A DNA stretch of 64,000 nt from positions 1 to 64,000 of the forward strand of contig JAZRXG010000026.1 in NCBI GenBank assembly GCA_045600105.1, written 5' to 3'. The notes under the pieces were generated by a model. That model saw nothing but the letters and a program-made list of their open reading frames with translations. It searched no databases and was not told the origin of the DNA. The stretch comes from UBA1206 sp045600105. GTDB lineage: Bacteria > Bacillota > Clostridia > Oscillospirales > CAG-382. This document shows, one piece after another, positions 35,732 to 44,134 of the stretch. The position numbers were made by a program, and so were the translations under genes. Position 1 is the first letter of the stretch; each line of letters starts with the position of its first letter.

Positions 35732-36080
35732 CGGTTCTTGTTGATATTTTTTGATGTTTCAACGGTACTTGTCGATGTTTTTTGAAAATTTCAATGGTAC
35801 TTGTCATTATAGCAAAAAGTCGGATTAATACATCAAACGGTACATCCGGTCATGCTTATTTATAATGAAGCCCCGCCCATAATAATGAAAAGTGGGTGTG
35901 GACGATTTTGGAAAAGTGCGTGTGTACGTGCACATAGTTATAATTATATTTTGCGTTTTCAGCACTGCTTTTAGCAAATTATGCCGTCTATAATGGTACT
36001 TTTAGCAAAAATCAGGCGTTTTTAGCAAGTGAAAATGCTAAAAGTGAGCCGCAATTATGTTTTTAGCATGTTTTTAGCAA
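35732..36080. repeat. Repeat-rich stretch resembling a Tn7-like transposon end
   Basis: Two families of short repeats are packed here. GGTACTTGT-like elements lie at 35732, 35764, 35796, 35839 and 35995; the first three form a tandem array of period about 32 bases that includes a T-run. TTTTAGCAA-like elements lie at 35969, 36000, 36020, 36037 (inverted), 36061 and 36072. Spaced repeats of this kind are the transposase (TnsB) binding sites of Tn7-family ends. A TnsA-like fragment starts 29 bases later, as tnsA does in Tn7. The stretch 35504-36108 has no gene I can support. Confidence 0.55.
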
Positions 36081-36108
36081 ATTATTAGTATACATTGAAC
36101 TTTCAAGA

Positions 36109-36378
36109 ATGAGGAATTCAAATTCAAAAGTGAGGTGTATCAAGCGCAAATTATCAAAATGCGCGGACCTCAACGGTATCTGCAAAACGTACAGCGATAT
36201 CCAGTACAAATATGCGGATATGCTCGAAGCCGATGCGTCGGTTGAATCATACCGATGCAACGTCACACTTGCCGGGTTTCCGCTGACAGATGGGCTGTAC
36301 ACCACGGATTTTCTTATCACGCTCACTAACGGAGAGTTTGCCGTCGGTGAGTGCGTACTGCGGGAGTACAGCCTGTAA
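36109..36378 (+). pseudogene. TnsA-like N-terminal fragment
   Basis: An 89-codon open frame. KTYSDIQYKYADMLEADASVESYRCNV followed by GLYTTDFLITLTNGEFAVGEC has the spacing of a PD-(D/E)xK nuclease core (Y-x2-DF, then E-x) as in the TnsA N-terminal domain of Tn7-like transposons. It is far too short for TnsA (about 270 residues), and similarity stops near 36365, where a different gene fragment on the other strand begins. No strong ribosome site precedes it. Probably a decayed transposition gene. Confidence 0.5.
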
Positions 36379-36515
36379 TCTGCTCTGTCCTGATTTTCGC
36401 AGGTGCAGCCCACGATCACATTGTCATATTCGTAGCCCCAGTCATCCGGTACGCATTCCATAAAGCGTTCAATTCGCTTCGTGAAGAAATAGAACATACA
36501 GTCGGAACGGCTTTT
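36369..36515 (-). pseudogene. DUF5131 (phage Gp37/Gp68-like) gene fragment
   Basis: On the minus strand, codons from about 36515 down to 36369 read SDCMFYFFTKRIERFMECVP and then DNVIVGCTCENQDRADYRL. This matches the conserved middle part of DUF5131 proteins (radical-SAM-like, first named in phages), which contain an F-ITKR-ERF and a T-ENQ-RADYRL signature. Both ends are missing. The frame continues to 36063 but the continuation is only the complement of the TnsA-like fragment. Evidence of past mobile DNA. Confidence 0.5.
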
Positions 36516-36607
36516 TATTGTATTTGTACCAAAATACCCGCCGTAAAGTATTCGTGATTAAAAAGACCTGAGACAGAGAAACTCAGCAAAGCAGCGTATA
36601 TTGTTAC

Positions 36608-36636
36608 TTGACAAAATGTAAAAAGTGAGTTATAAT
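36608..36636 (+). promoter_or_regulatory. Consensus promoter of the island operon
   Basis: A perfect TTGACA (36608-36613), 17-base spacer and perfect TATAAT (36631-36636). The first gene begins at 36776, leaving a leader of about 130 bases that is AT-rich with no obvious fold. Confidence 0.85.
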
Positions 36637-36775
36637 AAATTGTTAATTTACCATAATTCCGCGCTATAATTTCCGCAAATTGCAACGATTTTCCGAATCG
36701 CTTCTCTTCCCGCAAACAAACGGCAATAAATAAAATCAAAATATTTGAAACATATAAGAAAGGACACTACGTACC

Positions 36776-38107
36776 ATGTCAACGCTATTGAAATCAGCAG
36801 TAAATCCCACAGCACGAAATTTTATCTCTTCCGTAAATGCTACGGCAAAAAATCTCACCGACTGGGCAAACGATTTGTCCCGACAAATACGCGAAGCCAA
36901 AGACCTTTATCCCCTGATTCAAAATCACCTGAAGGGACACGCAGACGAATGGGAAAATTTTGACGGTCTTTGCGTTTGGCTGATAGACGCCTGCATGAAA
37001 CCGCAAATCAAAGAAGCGACTCGAGATATGGCTCACAAATCCATTTATCTCTCCTTTGAAATCAAAGTTTCCGATTACGAAGTGACCTTCGATTCCGATT
37101 CCAATCCGGATTCCGACAGCGAAGTTTACAATTTCGAAGACGCTCTTTGGCGGCAAAAAGTGACAAGCAAAAAGGCCCTGACCTTGTCGCTTGGCTATGC
37201 CGTTAAAAATTACCTGAAACAGTATGCCGTCTTTTACAAAGAAAATCTCGGCATTCCGGCATCAACGACGATCGCTTGCAGCTGCACTTATTCAAGTCCT
37301 ACCGAACTCACTGTGGAATACTTTGAAAACAGGGAGTCCCAGACGGATTTCGTTCCTCTGGAAGAATTTCAGAACGACTACGATTCGCTGATAAAAGAAT
37401 TGAGCGCAGAAAGCCTGGAGCTCAAGGTAAACGCAAAATCATTCGGTCCGGAGGACATGCGCAGAGCCGAACTCAATAAGGTATACGAGAAAAAAGATAA
37501 TTTGTCAAACGGCATCTTAGCGCGCACCATTGCTTCCAAAGACGCCGAATACCGCGCCCGCATTCCCGAGGTAAACGAGAAAACGCGCGCTCTTGAGGAA
37601 ACAAGAAAGGAAATCGACGAGTTAGATAAATACCGTGAAAAGAAATTAACAGTTACCCCTGCGCAGGCCGGCTATAAAGTTGAAAAGATCTTCACTATCA
37701 TTGGCTGGGTTTTGGGAATAGGTCTTTTAGTCCTTTTCGTCGCGGCTACTATCAGCATTATGATAACTGATTCGGTGGGAACCGGCATTTTAGCCATCGT
37801 CATCAGTTTAATCGGCTGCGGGCTTGTTTTGGGCGTGTTTAAATTATTAAGCATCGTGTTCGGGCGTATTGCGTCTTCCGCCAAATCCATAAAGTATCGA
37901 AAGTACACCTCTAAAAATAATGCGCTGAACGAATCATTGAGAAAAACCGCATCCGAATTAGATAAAATCCGTGCTTCGTATGATAACTCTTATGAAAAAC
38001 GCCAATTAGAATCGCAGATGAAGCAGCTGGATAACGAAGAAAAAGCCATCAATCAAGAATACGATAACTTGAATCGCGCCCTCGTGAGCGTTGAAAAGGC
38101 TCTTTGA
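36776..38107 (+). CDS. Two-TM coiled-coil protein, first gene of the island operon
   Basis: A 443-residue protein I cannot assign to a family. Residues 1-215 form a soluble mixed domain with an acidic patch (DSDSNPDSDSEVYNFEDALW). Residues 215-300 and 370-443 are long charged helices with heptad-like spacing, probably coiled coil. Two hydrophobic segments lie between them (about 303-327 and 334-362), so the two coiled coils should be on the same side of the membrane. AAAGGA lies about 12 bases before the ATG. It is the only membrane protein of the operon and so the likely anchor for the ATPase encoded 176 bases downstream. Codon use is more AT-rich than in flanking genes. Confidence 0.7.
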   Translation: MSTLLKSAVNPTARNFISSVNATAKNLTDWANDLSRQIREAKDLYPLIQNHLKGHADEWENFDGLCVWLIDACMKPQIKEATRDMAHKSIYLSFEIKVSDYEVTFDSDSNPDSDSEVYNFEDALWRQKVTSKKALTLSLGYAVKNYLKQYAVFYKENLGIPASTTIACSCTYSSPTELTVEYFENRESQTDFVPLEEFQNDYDSLIKELSAESLELKVNAKSFGPEDMRRAELNKVYEKKDNLSNGILARTIASKDAEYRARIPEVNEKTRALEETRKEIDELDKYREKKLTVTPAQAGYKVEKIFTIIGWVLGIGLLVLFVAATISIMITDSVGTGILAIVISLIGCGLVLGVFKLLSIVFGRIASSAKSIKYRKYTSKNNALNESLRKTASELDKIRASYDNSYEKRQLESQMKQLDNEEKAINQEYDNLNRALVSVEKAL

Positions 38108-38283
38108 TTCTTTAATTCATAACCGCCGCCCATTCCGTCACATTCAAGGAATGAAGAAAGCGAAAGCAATCATAAGCCGGTCTGGTCCCATACCGAAGCC
38201 CTCCTTCGCAGTTTCCCTGCTGCGTAAAATTCAAACGTCTTGAAGCAGAACCAAAAATCGATCTGACTAAAGGAAACACGGCA

Positions 38284-41200
38284 ATGAAAAAAGATTTTGC
38301 AGAAATCACGAGTTTGCTGTCTGCGGTTCGTGAAAACGTGAACCGTCTGAACACAGAACTTAAAAAAGCTCAAAAAAGCGAAAACCTTACACGAGGCAAA
38401 CTTGCCGAGTGGACAGAAAGGCTTCAAAACATCCTGAGTGCCCATGTCGTAATCAATTCAAGCTCGGCGATCGGGATGGAAGAGCCAAGCGAACACAGCA
38501 TTCAGGAGCTTGAGGAATTATCAAAGATCAGTCTTGCAAAAACGGCATTCTTCAATGAAATGCAGCGCAGCAAAGCGATTTACGAGCAAGGCACAAAATA
38601 TATGAACTGGCTTTCCGCCGCGTCGAAACCCGGTGCCATCAGCTCCACACTCAGCGCGGAGGCCGCAAAGGTCGAAAACGCGTATAAGGAGTACTTAAAA
38701 GGAAATGAAATGTGCTCCCTTTTAGAGGCGTGCAAAGAAAGCGGCTCCGACGTCGTCGGCTCTTTCAATGTGGTTCAGAAAATCAACGTGCCCATTCTTT
38801 CCGGATTTGCTGACTTTATTCCGCCTCAATTCAAATCCGTCATGACAGTTGAAAACGGAAAATGTATGCTTTCTTTGGAGATCACCCTTCCCGATATCGT
38901 TTATTTCAATTGCCGCTCCAACAAACTCAGCAGGCTTATCATGGAAAGTATCTTCTCCTATCTGAGCGGCATCACCAAGAAGATGCCTTCCTCATCAGCC
39001 TCGCTCCATTGGCGGAACATCATTCTGGACACCCATACGATGTTTGACACAAGCATCGATTATTTGCTGGGATTGGAAGGTCCGCTGAATACAGCCTATA
39101 CGTCTCCCGCTTGCCACACGACTCAGGAAGCGAACGATACTCTTGATGATCTCTGGGTTCTTCTTCATTCTGCAAATCCGGAAGAAAATGGTGAACGCTA
39201 TCTGGTCGTCCGCGGATCGAATTATGATTCCGACAAGCTTCGTCGCCTGGTCGATAATGCACAGGATCTGAAACTGCGGGTCTTCGTTGTTGACGAAAAT
39301 ACCAAAGAACAGATTCCCGATTTCATCCTCAGAAGCCACGCTGCCGTTTTTTGCGAAAACGATATAGGAGAACTCGTTTCCGCCGAAGAAGGCATGGACG
39401 CCATCAGTCTGAAAGTGACCCAAGACCGTTCTCTTACGCCGGAAAAGCAGGATGAGATCATCAAAGCTGCCAAACCGGTCGAAAAACTCTTCACGTATTT
39501 CAATTTCAAAAGTCCCGTCATTCCCTACCTGCAGCCGAACGGTTATGATCCGACACGCAAAGGCAACCGTCACCTGAGGCTTACGTACGGCATCACCGAT
39601 GACGGCGGCGAATGCATCTTAGATACAAACGATTCCGACAAAAAGAAAGGTTCCGGCGGCAGTTCCGCCTATATCGTCGGCGGCACCGGCAGCGGCAAAT
39701 CCACGCTTCTGCATACGCTCATCGCCAGCATTGCCCTGAATTACCATCCCGACGACGTCGAAATCTGGCTGGCTGATTTCAAGATGAAGGAATTTTCCCG
39801 TTACATCACCTGCCCGCTCCCACACATCAAATACGTGCTGTTGGACGAATCCGCGGATATGGTGCGCAGCCTTGTTGACGAACTGGTCAAGGAAATGAAG
39901 GAACGCCAAAAGGCCATCGCATTTGCCGGTGTTGATTATTATCAGAAAGCCGGACTCCCTACCCTCGTCTGCATCATCGATGAGTTTTCCAGAATGTCAC
40001 AGGCACTGTCAGACGATCAGGAATATAAGATCAAGCTTCAAAATCTGTTTACTCAAGGTCGTGACCAGGGTATCCGCATCATTCTTTCAAGCCAAACCTA
40101 TCAGCAGGGCGTTTCCGCCTTAAACGACGTCGCCAAGCAGCAGATCGGTATACGCATTGCCATGACCACCAACGATAAGAACGATATGAAGGATGAGTTG
40201 GCCGTTCCCCGCCGTCTGAGCGATATGGAAGACGAACTGGTCCGCATGCTTCCCCGTTTTAAGGCGGTTGAACGCAAAGTACACGATTCCGGCGCCGTAT
40301 CGCTCCAAAGAGCCAATATTTTGTTCTTCAACGATGACGATACAAAAAAGCAGCGGGAACTGTTTGCGCAGCTTTTGAATATGCGTTCCGTTCAAAACTC
40401 GGAAGAACTGAACGCGCTTCGTATGAATGACCCCGAAAACGCCGGCCGTTATTATCTGGACAAGGATTTTACCGCTATTTGCGGCGATCCGCGGCTTCTC
40501 TCTTCCTTCGAGGATCTTACTCCCGTTTTTGAAGCAGACCTCGAGAAAAGAAAAAAATCATCCCGCAGCCGTGACGGCGACCTTCTCTTATGGCTTGGCC
40601 GTTCCCGCCGACTTGAGAAGAGTTCTTCCATAATTATGCGCCGTCAGGAAAACGAAAATATGCTGGTTGTCTCGAATTACAAAACCGACGATACTCAGTA
40701 CGACGGTTTGCGCAGTCTGATTCACAGTATGATCACCAGCTGCGGAAAAGTAAACGGGCAGCGGTTTGAAACACAGATCTGGGCATCCCGCGACTCCATC
40801 CTTCCTTTGGACGAGTGGGCAAAAGAGACCACCGTCGTTACCAATGTCGAACAAATGCAGAAAAACGCGCGTGAAATCGGCAACAAAATCCTGAAAGGCG
40901 AAAAGATGTCTGCTCTTCTCGTAATTGCAGATCCGGACGAATTGGTCGGTTCTCAATCAAAGCAGACGCAAAAGAAAGCCTACAGCAATCTGGCAGTTTA
41001 CGGATCCGCGGATGGGAATGACGCTCACAAAAAGACGGCAGCCGGCGGTTTTACCGGCAGCAATCCGTTTATGTCATCGAGTTTTGCTTCTTCCTCGTTG
41101 ACTGCGTCCCAAAGCGGCGATGAAAATATCCTCCGTGAAAATACGTTTGAAATTCCGGATGGAAGACCCGTGGAAAAAATCATCCCGCTGCTTATCTCCT

Positions 41201-41469
41201 CCGGTCCCGAAAACGGTCTGCACGTGGTCGTGATCGGAACCTCTCTGAAGACTTTATTGGAGAATTCCATACTTCCGGGCAATAATTCGCGGCTTCGTTT
41301 CTCCTTCTTCCGCCACAGAATCGCGTTCCGTCTTGATGAAAATGATGAACAAAATGTTGACTGGGGCCTTTATTCTTCAAGGAATCTCTTGCAGGACAAC
41401 CTTTCAAACTGCTTTGCCTACAAAGACGAACAGCAGTTAAAAGTGCGCGAACCGTATAGCATAAAATAA
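38284..41469 (+). CDS. FtsK/SpoIIIE (EccC-like) ATPase without TM helices
   Basis: A 1061-residue P-loop ATPase. Residues 1-130 are helical, probably coiled coil. Residues about 190-420 look like a degenerate ATPase module (LVVRGSNYDSDKLRRLVDNA). Residues about 430-700 are an intact FtsK/HerA domain: Walker A GGTGSGKST at 466, Walker B LVCIIDEFS at 561, RIILSSQTYQQG as sensor. Residues about 765-1061 look like another degenerate module (NMLVVSNYKTDDTQYDG at the P-loop position). Three modules with one intact resemble EccC/EssC of type VII secretion, but there is no TM, FHA or WXG100 partner. AAAGGAAAC precedes the ATG. Function unknown: secretion, DNA pumping or defence are all possible. Confidence 0.75.
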   Translation: MKKDFAEITSLLSAVRENVNRLNTELKKAQKSENLTRGKLAEWTERLQNILSAHVVINSSSAIGMEEPSEHSIQELEELSKISLAKTAFFNEMQRSKAIYEQGTKYMNWLSAASKPGAISSTLSAEAAKVENAYKEYLKGNEMCSLLEACKESGSDVVGSFNVVQKINVPILSGFADFIPPQFKSVMTVENGKCMLSLEITLPDIVYFNCRSNKLSRLIMESIFSYLSGITKKMPSSSASLHWRNIILDTHTMFDTSIDYLLGLEGPLNTAYTSPACHTTQEANDTLDDLWVLLHSANPEENGERYLVVRGSNYDSDKLRRLVDNAQDLKLRVFVVDENTKEQIPDFILRSHAAVFCENDIGELVSAEEGMDAISLKVTQDRSLTPEKQDEIIKAAKPVEKLFTYFNFKSPVIPYLQPNGYDPTRKGNRHLRLTYGITDDGGECILDTNDSDKKKGSGGSSAYIVGGTGSGKSTLLHTLIASIALNYHPDDVEIWLADFKMKEFSRYITCPLPHIKYVLLDESADMVRSLVDELVKEMKERQKAIAFAGVDYYQKAGLPTLVCIIDEFSRMSQALSDDQEYKIKLQNLFTQGRDQGIRIILSSQTYQQGVSALNDVAKQQIGIRIAMTTNDKNDMKDELAVPRRLSDMEDELVRMLPRFKAVERKVHDSGAVSLQRANILFFNDDDTKKQRELFAQLLNMRSVQNSEELNALRMNDPENAGRYYLDKDFTAICGDPRLLSSFEDLTPVFEADLEKRKKSSRSRDGDLLLWLGRSRRLEKSSSIIMRRQENENMLVVSNYKTDDTQYDGLRSLIHSMITSCGKVNGQRFETQIWASRDSILPLDEWAKETTVVTNVEQMQKNAREIGNKILKGEKMSALLVIADPDELVGSQSKQTQKKAYSNLAVYGSADGNDAHKKTAAGGFTGSNPFMSSSFASSSLTASQSGDENILRENTFEIPDGRPVEKIIPLLISSGPENGLHVVVIGTSLKTLLENSILPGNNSRLRFSFFRHRIAFRLDENDEQNVDWGLYSSRNLLQDNLSNCFAYKDEQQLKVREPYSIK

Positions 41470-41482
41470 GGAGGTGTTCTCA

Positions 41483-42133
41483 ATGGAATCCGCACAGTTG
41501 GAAATGTACCGCAGCTTCATCCGTCAGGGCAAAGCTTATAACGACGCTTTGACTCGTTTGAACAAATCAATCTATAATATCGCCGAATACACCGCGGGTA
41601 CAAAATGTGAGGCTGCGGTCGCAGTCGCGGAGATAGCCCAAGGCGTTGACTCGATCCTTTCTGTCACATACAGTATTTTTTCCGCAAATACTCAGTATTT
41701 GATTTGGAATATTGACGTATTCAATCAGATGGCTCGTGACGTCTATATAGCGCAGGAACAACCGCCGGATAATTCCAATCCTCTTATCATTAGCTGCAAT
41801 TTCGGCTCCCTGCCGGAAAATGCAGCCTACTTTCCCAACTTAACCGTTTATAAGGTTTTGGAGGAAACGCTCAAGTCGATGAAAAGCATTTACGTCGAAG
41901 GTTCCGAAGCCGCAGCAACGTACAACTCGTCTTACCGACAGACCCGCGACTATGTTTCCGCGAACATCGTTGAGTATATGGATCATTTTTTCTCCTCACT
42001 GCAATCCTATTTCAACGACGAATCGTTTAACGGCGGTCTCAGCTTTACCGGCGCTATGAAGGCCGTTTACGCTCTGCTTGACGGGTGGATGCAGAAAATC
42101 CTGAACATTTTGCAGATAAGGGGCGAAATTTGA
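41483..42133 (+). CDS. Island operon protein, paralogue A
   Basis: A 216-residue, mainly helical protein of no family I know, with AAGGAGG 8 bases before the ATG. It is clearly related to the next gene (over half of the positions identical by eye). Conserved blocks are TKCEAAVAVAE (near residue 39), FSANTQYLIWNI, DVYIAQE, DNSNPLIISCNFGSLPENAAY (near 95) and SFTGA near the end. There is no signal peptide, TM helix or catalytic motif. Length and helical content would suit a substrate, adaptor or filament subunit for the upstream ATPase. It begins 13 bases after the ATPase stop. Confidence 0.7.
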   Translation: MESAQLEMYRSFIRQGKAYNDALTRLNKSIYNIAEYTAGTKCEAAVAVAEIAQGVDSILSVTYSIFSANTQYLIWNIDVFNQMARDVYIAQEQPPDNSNPLIISCNFGSLPENAAYFPNLTVYKVLEETLKSMKSIYVEGSEAAATYNSSYRQTRDYVSANIVEYMDHFFSSLQSYFNDESFNGGLSFTGAMKAVYALLDGWMQKILNILQIRGEI

Positions 42134-42188
42134 TCTCCCTTCTTTCTGAATCATTACAAACCCACTTTAATTAAATCAAGGAGGCTCT

Positions 42189-42860
42189 ATGGAAACCGAA
42201 CAATTGGAGAAATACCGTATGTTCATCCGAAAAGGAAAGACGTTTAACGACGAAATGAGTCATGTGAATTCCTCCCTTTACTACGCCGCGGAATACGTTG
42301 CGAAAACCAAATGCGACGCCGCCGTTGCCGTTGCGGAGGTAACGCAGGGCATCGACTTTCTTCTTTCGTCAACCAGCAATATTTTTGCCGCAAACACCCA
42401 ATACCTTCAGTGGAATATAGCCGTTTTCAATCGGATGGCGTGCGACGTCTATATTGCGCAGGAGGAGCAGTTGGACAATTCCAACCCTCTTCTTATCAGC
42501 TGCAATTTCGGCTCCCTGCCGAAAAACGCAGCCTATCGTCCCAACCCACAAGTATATGAAACGTTGAACGAGGTCCTCGGCTCGATCGCGTCTATCTACA
42601 ATCAGGCACGCAATGACGTTTATGAATATACTGTTGCATATCGGCAGACTATGGACTGCGTTCCGCCGAACATTCAGGAGGAAATGAATCGTTTCTTTCT
42701 TCAGCTTAATTCATTTTTCTTTGACGAGTCTTTTGAAGGCGGAGCAAGTTTCACCGGTGCGACGAATTATGTCCATACCATCATCGAAGATTGGATGCAA
42801 AGAATCCGGGATATTCTCGATACTCCTCCCGACGTGCCTACAAGGGTGAGAAAACTCTGA
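42189..42860 (+). CDS. Island operon protein, paralogue B
   Basis: A 223-residue protein, sister of the preceding gene, with AAGGAGG just upstream of the ATG. The same blocks recur (TKCDAAVAVAE, FAANTQYLQWNI, DVYIAQE, DNSNPLLISCNFGSLPKNAAY, SFTGA). Differences are concentrated in residues 130-170 and at the C-terminus, which here ends in a basic TRVRKL tail. The pair suggests a tandem duplication kept for two partner subunits. No WXG motif is present. Last gene of the operon. Confidence 0.7.
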   Translation: METEQLEKYRMFIRKGKTFNDEMSHVNSSLYYAAEYVAKTKCDAAVAVAEVTQGIDFLLSSTSNIFAANTQYLQWNIAVFNRMACDVYIAQEEQLDNSNPLLISCNFGSLPKNAAYRPNPQVYETLNEVLGSIASIYNQARNDVYEYTVAYRQTMDCVPPNIQEEMNRFFLQLNSFFFDESFEGGASFTGATNYVHTIIEDWMQRIRDILDTPPDVPTRVRKL

Positions 42861-43047
42861 CCTTTTCTCATATCATGCTCCGAGCGATTGAGGATGATAA
42901 GATAAACATTATCTGAAAAGCTTGTTCTATGTTCATGTTCAGAGTCATTCATAAAGACCCGGGAAAAAGCAGAAATGACGGTTCGGGGTACGGTTTTTGA
43001 GCGTTTTACGAATCGGCGCCCCAAAGCAAACGCAAAAAGAATACAAA

Positions 43048-43092
43048 ACTCCTGCAGATTGAAATTCTTCTTCCGTCTGCAGGAGTCTTTTC
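43048..43092 (+). terminator. Terminator of the island operon
   Basis: An 11-base perfect stem ACTCCTGCAGA with TCTGCAGGAGT, loop of 17 bases, then CTTTTCG. The 404 bases between 42861 and 43264 hold this hairpin and no gene I can support; a second small inverted repeat (TCGGCAA/TTGCCGA at 43188-43205) has no T-run. Confidence 0.65.
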
Positions 43093-43264
43093 GTTGTATC
43101 GCGGCAGTTCCGCCGTATCGTTCAAAACCGTCAGCCCATCTGACAAAAATCATGATTCAGAGGGCGCCGCAGGCAATACGGCGCAAATCGGCAATGATTT
43201 GCCGAAGATACCGACCAATGTAAAGCGATCAAAAAACAATACCTGGCCGCGGTCGGCAATCCAT

Positions 43265-43585
43265 CTAATCCAAAAAGCCGTAATGTTTGATGTTTTCGGC
43301 GCCCAGTAAAGTCAGATCTTTTTCGATCGTTTTCCGTAAGATTTCAAGCCCCGTGTGTAAACTGCCCTCGGGGTATTTTTCAAAAAATTCCTTCGGATAA
43401 ACGTCTTCGGGGATCACGACGTACGATCCGCCGTTATAGATAAACGTCGTCCTCACGAGCTTTGAATACCACTCGATTCTGTCGCTGTTCCAGATTTCAA
43501 GCGCTTCTTCACGCCAACGCGCAAGAGCCTCAAAAAACTCCACCGGAAGGTCTTTTGCATCGGTAATTCTTGTTTCGTCTTTCAT
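43265..43585 (-). CDS. Hypothetical protein of 106 residues
   Basis: A small soluble protein rich in Glu and Lys with aromatic residues (EFFEALARWREEALEIW, WYSKLVRTTFIYNGGSYVVIPEDVYPKEFFEKYP). The ribosome site AGGAGGAGA 7 bases before the ATG supports it as real. I do not recognise a family. It is on the opposite strand at the far end of the island, convergent with the ATPase operon, and could be an accessory or regulator, but nothing in it shows that. Confidence 0.6.
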   Translation of the reverse strand: MKDETRITDAKDLPVEFFEALARWREEALEIWNSDRIEWYSKLVRTTFIYNGGSYVVIPEDVYPKEFFEKYPEGSLHTGLEILRKTIEKDLTLLGAENIKHYGFLD

Positions 43586-43678
43586 TTTTCAATCTCCTCC
43601 TGATTTAATAGAATTTCATATCCATTGATACGCGCAAACAACCGCATTCGTCGATCGGAACGGCCATTTCAGCCCATG

Positions 43679-43756
43679 TGAAATTACACTGCTCTCAAAC
43701 TTATACAATTTACTCGAAAGCTGCATATTAGTTTGAGACCCCTATGAAATTACACT
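43679..43756. repeat. 12-base direct repeats bounding a 54-base segment
   Basis: TGAAATTACACT occurs at 43679-43690 and 43745-43756. The 54 bases between contain an inverted pair CTCAAACT/AGTTTGAG (43694-43701 and 43730-43737). The right copy coincides with the point where the ygjV-like gene is broken, so this may be a scar or attachment site at the right margin of the island. Confidence 0.5.
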
Positions 43757-43863
43757 ATCTGGACGATCATGATCGACTTGTGCGTACGCATCTGGAACGA
43801 CACGACGGACGCGATCATCGCAAGTATCCCGACGCCCTGCCCGATTATTTCCAAATGATCCAT
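43750..43863 (-). pseudogene. Truncated YgjV-like membrane protein gene
   Basis: On the minus strand a 37-codon frame starts at an ATG with a good GGAGG site 6 bases upstream and reads MDHLEIIGQGVGILAMIASV and then SFQMRTHKSIMIVQ before a stop. This is the N-terminal signature of the YgjV family of inner membrane proteins (helix, then SFQ-x4-K-x2-M-x-x-Q), normally 80-170 residues long. The remainder is missing and the 12-base direct repeat starts exactly there, so the gene was probably cut by the insertion or a deletion. Bases 43864-44021 hold nothing else recognisable. Confidence 0.55.
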
Positions 43864-44021
43864 AAAAAGCCTCCGAACGAAAAAATCACCGCGCAAATTA
43901 TAACGCACCGGATGGGATTTGTAAAGAGTTTCCGCCGAAGATCATTTACAATATTGAGCGAAAATTTCATTTCAATCCAAACGCGGAAGGATTACGATTT
44001 TTATGATTTTTTCAAAATCCA

Positions 44022-44050
44022 TTGAAAATATCCGCATATTCGTATATAAT
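44022..44050 (+). promoter_or_regulatory. Promoter of the beta-helix/LuxR gene
   Basis: TTGAAA (44022-44027) and TATAAT (44045-44050) with a 17-base spacer, 84 bases before the start codon. Confidence 0.75.
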
Positions 44051-44134
44051 AATCGATGAGTTTGCGGCTTCGAGGCGGCGCACCCGGCGATCACGCCGAT
44101 ACGAAACCGCACAAATACGATCGGGAGTCAAAGA

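Noticed and set aside
36063..36497. The full 144-codon minus-strand frame as one gene
   Set aside because: Only its first part resembles DUF5131; the rest is the complement of the TnsA-like fragment, so it is a chance continuation.
38284..41469. Calling the ATPase a chromosome-segregation FtsK or a conjugation coupling protein
   Set aside because: No N-terminal membrane domain, no gamma (KOPS-reading) domain and no relaxase or mating genes nearby.
41483..42860. Calling the two paralogues WXG100/ESAT-6 secretion substrates
   Set aside because: They are about twice as long as WXG100 proteins and no WXG turn or C-terminal YxxxD/E signal is visible.
43744..44025. A 93-codon plus-strand open frame
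   Set aside because: It has no ribosome site and no protein-like pattern, and the minus strand carries a better supported gene fragment (YgjV-like).
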